Source: Mycobacterium kiyosense
Lineage (GTDB): Bacteria; Actinomycetota; Actinomycetes; Mycobacteriales; Mycobacteriaceae
Assembly: GCA_021654635.1 (NCBI GenBank)
Contig: AP025179.1
Coordinates: 4,464,001-4,528,000, forward strand
Length of the DNA: 64,000 bases
Reading direction: 5' to 3'
The notes under the pieces are model-generated. The model was not told where the DNA came from. It ran no database searches and saw only the letters and a list, made by a program, of their open reading frames with translations. This document shows, in pieces, positions 19,515 through 29,902 of this stretch; within the stretch, counting starts at the first letter, position 1, and every line of letters begins with the position of its first letter. Position numbers and translations under genes: made by a program.

Positions 19515-21856
19515 GACCGGCGCACCTCACGCCATGGGATGTCCCGGTCAACCCTGGGTTCACCAGGCAACCCGAGCACTCGCTCACCGAGGATGTTGCG
19601 CATCACTTCCGACGTACCACCCTCGATCGAATTCGCCAGCGACCGCAGGTACGACTTACGCACGTCGGCCCCGCCGTAGGCAGCCGACGACGTGGGCGCA
19701 TGCTCGTCGTAACCGTCGATGAGCAACTGGTCCACGCCGGACATGTCCACGCACAGCTCGTATATCGCCTTGTTCAACTCGGCCATCTGCAGCTTGGCGA
19801 TCGAGCCTTCCGGCCCCGGCGCCCGGCCCGTCTGGGCGGCCCGGACATTGGTCAGCCGGGCTGCCTCGGCCTGCGTCCACAGCAGCATCAACCGCTCCGT
19901 CACCACGGCGTCCACCCGCCCTGAACTCGCTGCCTCGCAGTAGATTTCCACGGCACGACCGATTGGGCCCTCGCCCCGCTGCGCCGGCCGGGCGCCGATC
20001 GAGATCCGCTCGTTGGCCAGCGTGGTCATCGCCACTGCCCAACCCTGGCCCACCTCGCCCAGGACGTCGGCCTTCGGGATCCGCACGTCGGTGAGAAAGA
20101 CTTCGTTGAACTCGGCCTCGCCGGTGAGCTGCCGCAGGGGGCGCACTTCGACGCCGGGGCTGCGCATGTCGAGCAGGAAGTAGGTCAAACCCTTGTGCTT
20201 GGGCACGTCGGGGTCGGTGCGGGCCAGCAGCAACCCGAATCGAGCGAGGTGTGCCAGCGACGTCCAGATCTTCTGCCCGTTGACGACGAATGTGTCACCG
20301 TCGGCAACGGCACGGGTGGCCAGCGCGGCCAGGTCCGAGCCCGCGCCCGGCTCGGAGAACAGCTGACACCAGATGTCCTCGCCCGAGAAGCACGACCGCA
20401 GGTAGCGCCGCTTCTGCTCGCCAGTACCGTGTGCGTGGATCGTCGGCATCGCCATCCCGAGGCCGATCACGTTGCTGGCCATATGATCTCGGCATCCTGC
20501 AGCCGCGAACCGGCGCTCGACGACGCCCTGCAGTGACGGGTCCAACCCACGCCCCCCCCGCATCCCTCGGCGAAATGCACGACGGCCAGTCCAGCGTCGA
20601 ATCGTGCCTCCCGAAGCGCACGGTCGGCCGCGGCATCGTCGGGCTGGGCAACCGGGTGGTCGCGCAGGAACTGCGCTATCTCAGCCTCGATCGGCTCTCC
20701 GCCGGTAGGCTGGTCCTCGGCAGCGCGCCGCGCGGTAACAGGCACCGGTGCCACAGTGGCCACCATCTCGGCCAACCGCGCCCGATGAGCGGTTGCCGAA
20801 CCGAAAAAGCAGGGCAGAGCTTTTCGCCCGCTTGAGATACAAGTGCGCGGGATGTTCCCAGGTGAACCCGATGCCACCATGGATTTGAATGTTGTGCGCC
20901 GCCAGCTTGCTGTAGGCATCCGAGCACACCGCACGGGCCAGGCTCGCCGACAGGGCCAGGTTGTCCCGGTCGTGCACGGCGGTCCACAGTCCGTGATAAA
21001 CCACTGATCGGGCCGACTCGACGTCGACGAGCATATCGGCACAGCGGTGCTTGATGGGCCCGAAAGACCCGATGGGCCTTCCGAATTGGTATCTGGTGCG
21101 GGCGTGGGCCACCGCCATTTCCAGCACGCGGGCCGCCCCGCCGAGTTGTTCGGCGGCCAGGTATAAAGCGGCCAGATCGGCGGTGTCGCGCAGCGCGTCG
21201 CTGGCGCCGCCGTCCGAACCCAGCAACCGCGCCGGACACCGGTCGAGATTCACAGCGGCAAGCCTGCGCGTGGAATCCATTGCGACCAGCGGTGTGCGGC
21301 TGAGCCCGGGTGCACCGCCTTCGACGGCCAGCAGGCAGCAGCCCGCCGGACTGCGAGCGACCACCAGCAGCAGATCGGCAGCGCCGCCGTCGACGACGAT
21401 GTCGGCGGTGCCCGAGACGGTCCAGCCGTCGCCCTGCTCGCACGCGGTCAGCGTGCTGGCTCCCGGGGACGGCCCCGACCAGACCAGTGCCGCGACGGTA
21501 TCTCCGGCCACAATGCCGGGTAGGTAGCGTGCCGCGGCATCCTCGTCGCCGAGTTCGACAAGCGCGGTGACTGCCAAGCCCACTGTCGCCAGGAACGGAC
21601 CGCAGAACAGTGCTGCGCCCATCTCCTCGAACACCACGCCTAGCTCGATCGCACTCGCCTCGGCGCCGCCGTACCGTGCCGGCGCTACCAAACCGGGCAG
21701 GCCCAACTCGTCGGCGGCTTGACGCCACACGGTCGGGTCGTAGCCGCGCTCGCTCTCCATCTGGGCGCGTACCGCGGCCTCATCGGAGCGTTTGGCGAGG
21801 AATTCGCGCACGACTGCGCGCAGTTGCTCGGCTTCCTCACCCGGTATGAAGCTCAC
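19511..21856 (-). CDS. Two-domain acyl-CoA dehydrogenase (FadE-like), two frameshifts
   Basis: Two acyl-CoA dehydrogenase domains run in one frame with no stop between them once repaired, about 780 residues. The first domain ends IHGGIGFTWEHPAHLYLKR; deleting one A of 20804-20808 then gives SALLFGSATAHRARLAEMV. The second domain continues after an indel in the C8 run at 20552-20559. It contains CQLFSEPGAGSDLAALAT and EGGTSEVMRNILGERVLGLP. Fused two-domain FadE proteins of this size are known in mycobacteria (FadE34 type). The second domain looks catalytic and the first degenerate. Likely oxidises a bulky side-chain acyl-CoA, which is inference. Confidence 0.75.
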
Positions 21857-21955
21857 CTGTTCCTCGTCTCAGTCGCGTCGGTCCCGCCGATCCCAGCGCT
21901 CGGCTGGTTCAGTTCTGCCGACGATGGCGGAAGCGGGGTTACCGGCATCGTCTGC

Positions 21956-23173
21956 TCAACCGATCTTGTCGAACAGCAGATCCAGCCGCTCCGGACCGTT
22001 GGCAATGCCTGGGGCCCAACGCACTTCGGCGTCGGGATCGGCAAACCGCAACTTCGTCACCCGCTTGAACAGCTCGTCGAAGGCGATCGCAATCTGGATG
22101 CGGGCGAAATGCGAACCCAGGCAGCGATGGATTCCCAGTCCGAAGCCGGCGGAGCTGGGGCGCCGCACATCGAACCGCAAGCGTGCGGCATCCTCGAACC
22201 GTGCCTCGTCGCGATTCGCCGAATCGAAGCGGATCAGCAACTGCTCGCCCTGCCGAATCTTCACACCGCCGAGTTCGACATCCCGGGTCGCCCTTCTCCC
22301 CAGACAGCCCACCGGCGACTCCAGGCGGATGAACTCGTCCATGTCCTGTCGAATCCAGGCCGGATCACGAAGGCGCTGTTCGAGTTCGGGATCCTTGGCC
22401 AGGTGATAGGCGATCGAGCCCATCGCACCACGGGTGGTGTCGAGGCCACCCAGGAATAGCACGGTGACGACACCGAGTCGTTCGACGTCGGTCAAGGGCC
22501 TGCCGGATTCGAGGACGCCGGTCGCGATCGCGTTCAGCACATCGGTGCGCTCGACCGGGTTCGCCTCCCGCTCGGCGATGTATTGCCCTGCGAGCATGGC
22601 GAGTTCGAAGAATGCCTCGTCGGTGGCCTCGACAGCAACCCGGATCACGACGTCGGCCGCCCGGTCCATCTTCTCGGGGTCCTCTTCATTGAAGACGACC
22701 CTGGACAAGGCGTTGCCCACGAACGGACCCGGCGAACTCCCGAATGAAGTCGCACCGCCCGTTGTCGATGAAGCGCCCGATCAGGTCGACGGCGTTCTTG
22801 CGCAGTTCGGGTTCGAACCGGAGCAAAAAGTTACGGGTGAACAGCGGGTTGAGGAGCTTGCGCAGTTCCACCTGATAGGGGGGATCAGCGTCGAGCGGGT
22901 TGAGTTGTACCGGCGATGGGCGCGGTGAGACACCGGCAGACGAGAAGGTCTGCGGGTCTTCCAGGACCCGGCGAACGTCTTCGTATCGGGTCACGACGTA
23001 TTGGCCGCCGCCGTCGGCATCGGTATGGGCCACTGGACAATTCCGCCGCGCGTAGGCGAACACATCCCACTTGGCCTTCTCGTGTGCCCGGGATCCCACA
23101 TGTTGTAGTGCGGCAGAATCGCCGCGGCCGCCGTCTCGGATTCGGCCTGCGCCTCGCCCATATCGTCGCACAC
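21956..23173 (-). CDS. Cytochrome P450, two frameshifts
   Basis: About 405 residues after repair. The N-terminus ILPHYNMWDP joins KAKWDVFAYARR after a one-base gap near 23087-23097. Removing one C near 22728-22730 gives EFAGPFVGNALSRVVFN. I-helix LFLGGLDTTRG (GxDTT), ExxR in EFIRLES and haem loop FGLGIHRCLGSHFAR are present. Start is GTG 23173 or ATG 23161. A palindrome with the TAACCAAACA motif lies just upstream, facing a TetR pair. The fusion-type acyl-CoA dehydrogenase follows on the same strand. Confidence 0.8.
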
Positions 23174-23181
23174 TAATCCAT

Positions 23182-23201
23182 CATTGTTTGGTTAGTCAAT
23201 G
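23182..23201. promoter_or_regulatory. Operator candidate CATTG-N10-CAATG with TAACCAAACA core
   Basis: Perfect 5-base arms separated by 10 bases. The minus-strand TAACCAAACA motif (23185-23194) lies inside. Positioned right before the P450 start and about 90 bases before the first TetR of the downstream pair, as expected for a site controlling both. Confidence 0.4.
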
Positions 23202-23289
23202 TCTGCAAGCGGCCGACCAGTGGAATCAGACATCATGTGTTGACGGGATGTCGGATCCTTCCCGGGTTCTAGCTGGATAAACTCTTCCA

Positions 23290-23910
23290 ATGGCGCAGCG
23301 GACCCGCAACACGGCAGCGCTACGAGCGCGCCGGAAGGCCGCCCTTCGGGAGAAGTTACTCGCCGCAGTCGAGGTGTTGCACAACCAGGGCTTCGCCTAC
23401 GGCGACATGAGCGTTGAGAGGTTGATCAACGAGGCGGGCGTGACGCGCTCGACTTTCTACTCGTACTTCGACGATAAGGACGCGTTGCTGCGCGACTTGG
23501 CGGGCTCCGTCCTCGACGAGCTGCTGCAACCGTGGTTCGCCATTCGGCCAGACGGCTCCAAAGCCGATCTGCGCCGCGGTATCGACGGAATCTTCGCCAG
23601 ATATCGGGCGCATCGCGTGATTATGGCCGCAATCGACGAGCCGCCGCCGGGCGGCAGCGCGGAACGCGAGTTCGTCGGGCTGATGACACGCGGCGCCAGC
23701 GCGGTCGCGTCGTACATCAGGTCAGGCCAGGCGTCTGGCGCCATTGACCGCAGCCTGGACGCCGCCACCACGTCGACCCTGTTGATGTGGATGAGCGAAC
23801 GTGGTCTGGCGAAGATGGTGGCCGGCGCAGGAGCACACGAACTCGACGCCCTGGCCGAGGGACTCACCGAGATCTTCTGGCGCACGCTCCGTGAAAACTG
23901 CGAGCCATGA
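23290..23910 (+). CDS. TetR-family regulator, first of an overlapping pair
   Basis: 206 residues. HTH SVERLINEAGVTRSTFYSYFDDKDALL; C-terminal LLMWMSERGLAKMVAG matches the shared signature. Its stop overlaps the ATG of the next TetR (ATGA). Divergent from the P450 and dehydrogenase operon, which it may control. Confidence 0.85.
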   Translation: MAQRTRNTAALRARRKAALREKLLAAVEVLHNQGFAYGDMSVERLINEAGVTRSTFYSYFDDKDALLRDLAGSVLDELLQPWFAIRPDGSKADLRRGIDGIFARYRAHRVIMAAIDEPPPGGSAEREFVGLMTRGASAVASYIRSGQASGAIDRSLDAATTSTLLMWMSERGLAKMVAGAGAHELDALAEGLTEIFWRTLRENCEP

Positions 23911-24548
23911 TCGCAAAGGGCCCGGGGCCGGTGGACCGACGTGAGCACGGCCGCCGCCGCCGTAAACGCGATCAAACGCGGGATGATCTACTGCGCGCGA
24001 TGCAGGAACTACTGGAATCCGGAGAACCCTTCACCAAGATCAGCGTGGAGCGCCTGGCGGCCCAGACCGGCATGTCACGGACCCGGTTCTACATGTACTT
24101 CGAGGACCTCGGCGACCTGCTCTTTTCCGCATACGCCCGAATCGTCGCTGACGGCAAGCAGATCGTGGCCAAGTGGTGGGACGAGACCGGCTTCATCGAG
24201 CGACACCAGATGAGACTCATCCTCGGCGAATTCGTTCGGTATCGCGCCAAACACATCATGGTTTCCCGCGCTATGCACGCGTGCGCGGTCACCGATCCGA
24301 TTGCGCGGGGATCAGTCGACGCCCTGCGGAGTCAGTCGATCGACGAACTGGGAGCGGTCATCTCGGCCGCACAGTCCGCGGGTTCGGTGGACGATTCGCT
24401 GGACCCTGTGGTGATCTCGGGCTGGCTGGGATGGTTACTGGAGCGGGGGGTCGATCAGCTGGTCCAAGACGCGCGCCCGTCGAATTTGCGAAAGGTCGCG
24501 GACTCGCTGACCAACATCGTCTGGAATACGCTTTATCGCCCTAATTGA
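23907..24548 (+). CDS. TetR-family regulator, second of an overlapping pair
   Basis: 213 residues. HTH SVERLAAQTGMSRTRFYMYFEDLGDLL; C-terminal GWLGWLLERGVDQLV. Basic N-terminal tail (RREHGRRRRKRDQ) may add DNA contacts. Start fixed by the ATGA overlap with the preceding TetR. Its 3' end overlaps the convergent phosphatase gene by 8 bases. Repeats the tandem design seen at 7052-8301. Confidence 0.85.
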   Translation: MIAKGPGPVDRREHGRRRRKRDQTRDDLLRAMQELLESGEPFTKISVERLAAQTGMSRTRFYMYFEDLGDLLFSAYARIVADGKQIVAKWWDETGFIERHQMRLILGEFVRYRAKHIMVSRAMHACAVTDPIARGSVDALRSQSIDELGAVISAAQSAGSVDDSLDPVVISGWLGWLLERGVDQLVQDARPSNLRKVADSLTNIVWNTLYRPN

Positions 24549-25329
24549 ATTCCACGAGCGTGCGCCGAAGGCGCACCAGCGCATCAGTATCCAACCCGTG
24601 CCGTGTGAGATACGCCGCGACCGTGCCGTTGGCGGCCCGCACCTGGTCGAGTACGTCCATCATCAGCTGGGGCGGGCTGCCCATCATGACAGCTAACTGT
24701 TGAGCGGGTATTCCAGCCTCGATCGCGCGCTGGAGCACCCTGGCCCTCGCCTCCTCTCCGAGGTTGACTTCGGTGACGGCGTAGTCGTCTGCAACTGCCG
24801 AATCGGGTACGCCGATGGCTGCCAGCAGCAGCCCGACGGCCATTCCGGTGCGATCCTTGCCGGCCGTGCAATGGACGAGGGCTGGTAGCGCGTCGGGACG
24901 GCTCAAGCATTCGATCACCGCCGCGAATTCTGGTCCGGCGACGCCGATGACGGCGGCGTACAAATCTGCGATGTCCGCGAGGTGGCCGTATGTCAGGCGA
25001 TCACGCAGAATCGGAATCTGTTCACACCGAACGCCATTGCCCAGATCCGGTGGCGCCTCTCGCCGCTCCCGGGGCTCCCGCAGGTCGATCACGGTTCGAA
25101 GGTTGAGGTCTCGCAGCGATCGGCGCCCCGCCTCGCTGATCGCGTCAATCGCGTCGCTGCGGTACAGGAGGTTGCAACGGAGGCGTCCGCCCCCTTGTAC
25201 CGGCAACCCCCCGACGTCACGCAGATTGAAGGTGCCGTCGATCTCGAGGCGCACCTCACGACTGCCGGTATCCGCGGACTGCGGCCTCACCCGATTAGGC
25301 TTCTCAAGCACTCCCGCCAACCTCGACAA
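24541..25329 (-). CDS. Tyrosine-type protein phosphatase (PtpB-like)
   Basis: About 262 residues. The active-site loop HCTAGKDRTG (153-162 from the TTG at 25329) holds nucleophile Cys154 and Arg160. The family-specific FNLRDVGGL and LLYRSDA precede it and DDYAVTE follows. These phosphatases can act on phospho-amino acids or phosphoinositides. Start may be TTG 25329 or GTG 25311; either overlaps the end of the PEP-synthase-like gene, so a phosphotransferase and a phosphatase are co-translated. That pairing is worth noting, though a joint substrate is only inference. Confidence 0.85.
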   Translation of the reverse strand: MSRLAGVLEKPNRVRPQSADTGSREVRLEIDGTFNLRDVGGLPVQGGGRLRCNLLYRSDAIDAISEAGRRSLRDLNLRTVIDLREPRERREAPPDLGNGVRCEQIPILRDRLTYGHLADIADLYAAVIGVAGPEFAAVIECLSRPDALPALVHCTAGKDRTGMAVGLLLAAIGVPDSAVADDYAVTEVNLGEEARARVLQRAIEAGIPAQQLAVMMGSPPQLMMDVLDQVRAANGTVAAYLTRHGLDTDALVRLRRTLVEFN

Positions 25330-28081
25330 GGGTCGGGCTGTGCGCGTCGGGGGCGGGCGGTAAACCCGATGCGCCCTCGTCGCCCACGATTACCGAACCG
25401 GTGTTTCCGTCGACGGTGATGGTGGCACCGTCTTCGATCAGCTTCATCGCCTCGGGCAGGTACACAGCAGGAAACCCTATCTCGCGCGCCAGGCACGAGG
25501 CGTGCGAGAGCATTCCACCGGTCTCCACCACGACAGCTTTGATCACGGTGAAAACAGGATTCCAGCCGGGATCGGTTGAGTGCGTGACCAATACCTCGCC
25601 GGGCCGGACCCGGCCCATCTCGCTGTGGTCGCGCACCACCCTGGCAATTCCGGTGTAGGTGCCTGGGCTCGTTGCGGTGCCCACGTAGACGCCATCTTGG
25701 CCCTCGGCCCGCGGATGATCGAGATCGACCGCTCGGTTGCGGATGAGGTATTTCGGTGGGTCCGCCTCTTTGCGCAGTGCCGCGTCGATATGCCGGCGGC
25801 GGGCAGCGATCTTGACTTTCAGCAGGTCTGGCCGTTCTTCCAGGCCACGGAAGAACTGGTACAGCTCGATCTCGGACAGGCAGTTGTGGTCTCGGGGATC
25901 TTCGATCATGCCGCGTTCGAAGAGTCGCCGGCCGATCTCGTCGAAGCCGCGCTTCCAGGCGTACATCAGCACATCGGTCGGACGACAACGCTCGTTATCG
26001 CGGATGATCAGATACTCGTGACACAGCGGGAGCACGGCCTTGAGTATCTCGACCTTGAATTGGCCGTCCGGCTTGGTGGCAACGTTGGTGATGACCTGCT
26101 GGAATGTTTCCTCGCGCTGTCGCGCCAGCGCTCGCTCCGCGGCTTGGGGATCGTGGTCGGCGTCGGCGTTGAGCATGAGCTTGAACGCGCGGTAATCCAG
26201 GGTTGGGTCATCGGCTCGACGCGGGTGCAGGAAGTCCCGATCCGCCTGTCCGCGGAAACCCCAGTTGGCGATCCACCGGTCGTAGTGCTCGAGGAAATGC
26301 CGCCCCTCGAGAAAGGTGTGGCAGTGCTCGAAAAATGCACGGTCTTCGTTCTCCTGCAAGGCTTTTGATAGTGCTGGCGACCGACGGATCATCGTGACGA
26401 GTTCCAGCAATTCGGAGTTCTCGCGCTGCGTGTCGGTCCGGCGGGTGGCTCCCGCGACCAGCGTGGCGAACGTCGCCATGGGATCGGCGCCGTCGTACCA
26501 GGTGCTGAGCATCCACGCCAGGCCCGCCATTGCGAAACGCAGGGTGAAGAAGTACGGCAGGAAGATGCAGTCGCCCCACTCACCTTCGAGAGCGGTGATG
26601 TGCTGACAGTACGAGACGAGTTCTTCGTCGTTGAGCGTGCGGAGTTCCTCGGTCGTCTTGCCTTCGTAATCGGTGCGGGCTCGCCATGCTTCGAACGTCC
26701 GGGGGAACTGGCCGGGTGTGGTGTCCGGGTCCAGCATGTGCCAGCGCATGAGCGCGCGTGCCAGGGTGGCCTTGTCGAACGGCGCGTTGAGCACCTGCTC
26801 GTGCATCGTCGGCGGGATGAAGTCCAGGAACATCGGTCGAAGCGCGGGGGGCACTAGTCGCTCGATCGGCAGGCGTTCGGTGTCAACGTTGAAGTACCAC
26901 TGGCCCTTCCAGTACTTGAATGCTCGCATCTCGGCGAGATCCGGAAAACCAAAGATCTCCCACATGCGGCGCATGTGCCGGTTGGAGAACTGTGGGGTCC
27001 GGCAGGCGTACTGCAGCGCACCGGGCGACCCGGTCATGATCGCGTCCGCGTAGGCGCGGGTCCAGACGGTGTCGACAGCCGCAGCCTGCAGATGGCCCCG
27101 ATCGACATCCGCATCCCAGGTGAAGTCGACTCCGGTGACGGGTCGGGACTGCAGTAGGTACAAGGTGCCGCCTTCGATGGCCCATTCGATGTCCTGCGGG
27201 TAGCCGCCGTAGTACTCCTGCACCGTCTGGCCGAGACGCGCGAGGTCGACGATCTGCCGAGAGTTCAGACTGGCGCGAGCCCGCTCCTGCGCGGGCACGT
27301 CCTGCTCGATCACGCCGCGACCCTGGCTGCGGTCGCGTACGATCCGGGATTCCTTGGCTCCGAGCAACTCTTCGACCACGGTGTATTGCGGTACCTGCAC
27401 GACGAACTGGTCCGGTGTGATGATGCCTTGCACCAACGCCTCGCCCAGCCCCCATGTCGCGTTGATGACCGTCTCGTCCGTCGCTGTGGTCAACGGGTTG
27501 CCGGTGAACATCACCCCCGAGACCTCGGAGGTGACCATCTTCTGGACCACAACCGCGATCGCCACCGCGGCATGGTCGAAGTCGTGGTGCTTGCGATACC
27601 CGGTTGCGCGCGTGGTCCACAGCGATGCCCAACACCGGCGCACCGCATCGATGACCTCCTCGGCGCCCACTACGTCGAGATACGTGTCGTGCTGTCCGGC
27701 GAACGACGCGTCGGCCAGATCCTCCGCGGTCCCCGAGGAGCGCACCGCTACGAATGCTCCGTCCCCCAAACCCGCGTAGGCCGTTGCGATTTGCGTCGAA
27801 ATCTCAGCGGGCATCGGAGCGGCCACAATGAACTGCCTGATCGCGGCGGTTTGGCGATCAAGGGCGTCCGGATCGTCGTAGCAAAGCTCTGCGACCAGCT
27901 CGACGATCCGCTCGGTCAGACCGTCGGCGGCCATGAAGCAGCGGTAGGCATCCGCGGTGACACAGAAGCCTGGTGGCACCGGAAAGCCTGCTTGAAACAG
28001 CCGACTCAGGTTGACTCCTTTGCCGCCCGTCTGCTCTTGGAACAACGCGGCGTGATCGGAGAAATCGAGGATGTGGCTCAT
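25304..28081 (-). CDS. PEP-synthase/rifampin-phosphotransferase-like enzyme, full length
   Basis: 925 residues. N-terminal ATP-grasp domain with GGKGVNLSRL (19-28), AVRSSGTAEDL around 112-122 and the SFAGQHDTYL motif. A long central helical region (about 340-780) follows. The C-terminal swivelling phosphohistidine domain has TGGMLSHASCLAREIGFPAV, with His860 as likely phosphoryl carrier. This order matches PEP synthase and rifampin phosphotransferase. The central domain sets the acceptor and is not recognisable by eye. It lies between an FAD oxidoreductase and a phosphatase. It is the only protein here with both the ATP-grasp and His domains, so it could also charge the half proteins at 43028 and 46770. 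Confidence 0.8.
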   Translation of the reverse strand: MSHILDFSDHAALFQEQTGGKGVNLSRLFQAGFPVPPGFCVTADAYRCFMAADGLTERIVELVAELCYDDPDALDRQTAAIRQFIVAAPMPAEISTQIATAYAGLGDGAFVAVRSSGTAEDLADASFAGQHDTYLDVVGAEEVIDAVRRCWASLWTTRATGYRKHHDFDHAAVAIAVVVQKMVTSEVSGVMFTGNPLTTATDETVINATWGLGEALVQGIITPDQFVVQVPQYTVVEELLGAKESRIVRDRSQGRGVIEQDVPAQERARASLNSRQIVDLARLGQTVQEYYGGYPQDIEWAIEGGTLYLLQSRPVTGVDFTWDADVDRGHLQAAAVDTVWTRAYADAIMTGSPGALQYACRTPQFSNRHMRRMWEIFGFPDLAEMRAFKYWKGQWYFNVDTERLPIERLVPPALRPMFLDFIPPTMHEQVLNAPFDKATLARALMRWHMLDPDTTPGQFPRTFEAWRARTDYEGKTTEELRTLNDEELVSYCQHITALEGEWGDCIFLPYFFTLRFAMAGLAWMLSTWYDGADPMATFATLVAGATRRTDTQRENSELLELVTMIRRSPALSKALQENEDRAFFEHCHTFLEGRHFLEHYDRWIANWGFRGQADRDFLHPRRADDPTLDYRAFKLMLNADADHDPQAAERALARQREETFQQVITNVATKPDGQFKVEILKAVLPLCHEYLIIRDNERCRPTDVLMYAWKRGFDEIGRRLFERGMIEDPRDHNCLSEIELYQFFRGLEERPDLLKVKIAARRRHIDAALRKEADPPKYLIRNRAVDLDHPRAEGQDGVYVGTATSPGTYTGIARVVRDHSEMGRVRPGEVLVTHSTDPGWNPVFTVIKAVVVETGGMLSHASCLAREIGFPAVYLPEAMKLIEDGATITVDGNTGSVIVGDEGASGLPPAPDAHSPTLVEVGGSA

Positions 28082-28112
28082 GACTTCGTTCCTTGTCTGA
28101 GTAGTGCGGCGT

Positions 28113-29709
28113 CTAGCTGGTGCGCCCGGATTCCTTCTTGAATACGCGCAGCATGGTGTTGGCGGCGTTCCTGCCGGGCAGGCCGCTGATGCCCGCGACC
28201 GGATGAGTCCCCGAGCCGGTGAGGAACAGGCCTGGCACCGGGGTGGAATAGCCGGCGAACCCAGGTGCCGGCTTCCGCGGCCCGAATCGGGTGATCACCG
28301 GACGACGTGATAGACACTGCCGTCGATTGCGTGGAAGCGGTCTTCGATATCGGGCAAAACCAAAGTGCGAACACCGATCCGGAGTTCGTCGACGCCGACG
28401 TAGAACTTGTCGACGTGTTTGATCGCGGCGTTCTGCAGTTGTGCCCGCACGGTGTCCCAATCAGCGTCGGGGTCAGCTGGTGTGAGCCCGCACCACATCC
28501 AGAACGTGTCGTGTCCCTTCGGCGCCAGTTCGGGAGCCATCGCAGTGGTGACCTGCCCCAGACCGCACACGTGTTCTGGAATGTCTCCTCGCCGGCAGGC
28601 CCGCTCGGCACCCAGCACCTCTTGCCACGTATTGAATGAATTTGCGCCCAGCCGCAAATCGACTCCGTCCCCCCCGCCAACGCTCGTGTCGAGAGGTGTC
28701 CAGGCGACCTTTCACCGCCACGTCCATCTTGAAGTCCGCGATACCCCGAACTCGGGTGGGGATGTTGTCCGCACGCGCCTGCATTTTCCACGGCAGCACA
28801 CCCCGGGGCAGCAACCGCGTCAAAGTGGTCTTGGGGCTGCATGCGGTCAACACGCCACGTCGCGCGTAGACCTCCTCACCATCCACGAGGCGCACGCCCG
28901 TCACTCGACCGCCATGCACGATCAGTTCATCCACCTCCGCCGAACACCGCACCCGGCCTCGAAAGTCGTTGAGGCACTCGATCAGCGCTCGGGGGGAAGT
29001 TGCCGGTGCCGCCCTCGAACATGGCGGTACCGTATTTGCTCATGATGCCGAGGTAGATCATTCCCCAGCCGCCGCCGTCTGTGGCGAATGGTGTGAAAGG
29101 CAGATTGATCGCCAGCTGCGCCTTGATGATGTCGGATTCGAATGTCTCGTCGAGAGTCTCACTGAAAGAGCCTGCGGCCCAACGGCCGATCGCGGCGAGT
29201 CGGCGTCGGTGGACGCCGGTCGCCTTCAGCATTTTGAGGATCGTCTGGATTCCGGGTCGCAACGGGTTTGCCATCATGAAAGGCAAGCCGATATCGACTG
29301 CGGCACGGATGGTTTCGAACATCTCGAGGTACTCCGCGGCGTCGCGCGGTGAAAAGTAGCTGAGCTCATCGGCGGTCTTGCGGGGATCACGCCAGAGAGC
29401 CAACGAGCTACCGTCCTCTTGCATGTGCACGTGCGGCGGGTCGATCACTCTCATGCGCAGCCCGTATTTACTCTCCAAGCCCAGCTCGCGCGAGATCGGC
29501 GTCGTGCGGAAGAGCGACGGCTGGATGGACGCGTCGTTGGCGAAGTGCTCCGGCGCCTCGGGCATCGGATTGGTGGCCGTCATGCCGCCGGGAGTGTGGT
29601 GCGCCTCCAGTACGAGCACGTCCAGTCCCGCCTTGGCCAGATAACAGGCGGCCACCAATCCGTTGTGTCCTGACCCGACGACGACCACGTCGGCATTGCG
29701 TTCGGTCAT
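28113..29709 (-). CDS. FAD-dependent oxidoreductase, PYROXD2/CrtI-like, three frameshifts
   Basis: Repaired length about 532 residues. N-terminal FAD motif VVVGSGHNGLVAACYLAKAG; C-terminal GLFLTGSGTHPVAGISGLPG closes the FAD site. Repairs: one G less in 28991-28996 (GNFPRALIECLNDF), one C less in 28669-28675 (ERWRGDGVDLRLGANS), and one base more near 28300 (VYHVVPVITRFGPRKP). GAGAGGAG lies just before the ATG. Transcribed with the PEP-synthase-like gene 31 bases downstream. Likely a dehydrogenase of a lipophilic compound; the reaction is unknown. Confidence 0.7.
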
Positions 29710-29736
29710 GTCACTCCTCTCGTTCGTGCGACTTTA

Positions 29737-29751
29737 TATCAAACACTCTGT
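29737..29751. promoter_or_regulatory. TATCAAACACTCTGT regulatory motif
   Basis: Lies about 30 bases upstream of the FAD oxidoreductase start at 29709. Both its halves, TATCAAACA and ACACTCTGT, recur upstream of the other minus-strand FAD oxidoreductase at 51623, there 17 bases further apart. Confidence 0.35.
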
Positions 29752-29753
29752 CA

Positions 29754-29888
29754 CTACAATAAGTCTGCAAATTCGAGCAGCTCCGACAGCGAACTCGGCA
29801 TCGGCCAGTGAGTTGTGCGGTTCTGACAGGATGTGCAGACGACGTCGACCGGAGTTCCATCAGGCGTTAAAGCTTTGCAGCACAACAT
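29754..29888 (-). CDS. Possible 44-residue Cys-rich small protein
   Basis: A short frame from ATG 29888 with Cys-Cys near the start and a later CTSC, ending SLSELLEFADLL. It is lower in GC than its neighbours, has no clear ribosome site and lies in a regulatory gap. Could be a small zinc-binding protein or just chance. Confidence 0.15.
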   Translation of the reverse strand: MLCCKALTPDGTPVDVVCTSCQNRTTHWPMPSSLSELLEFADLL

Positions 29889-29902
29889 AAGCAAGTCGCG
29901 GC

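Noticed and set aside
20676..21728. 350-codon frame inside the acyl-CoA dehydrogenase
   Set aside because: Shadow in another frame, dominated by Arg and Gly. The real gene is read in the neighbouring frame.
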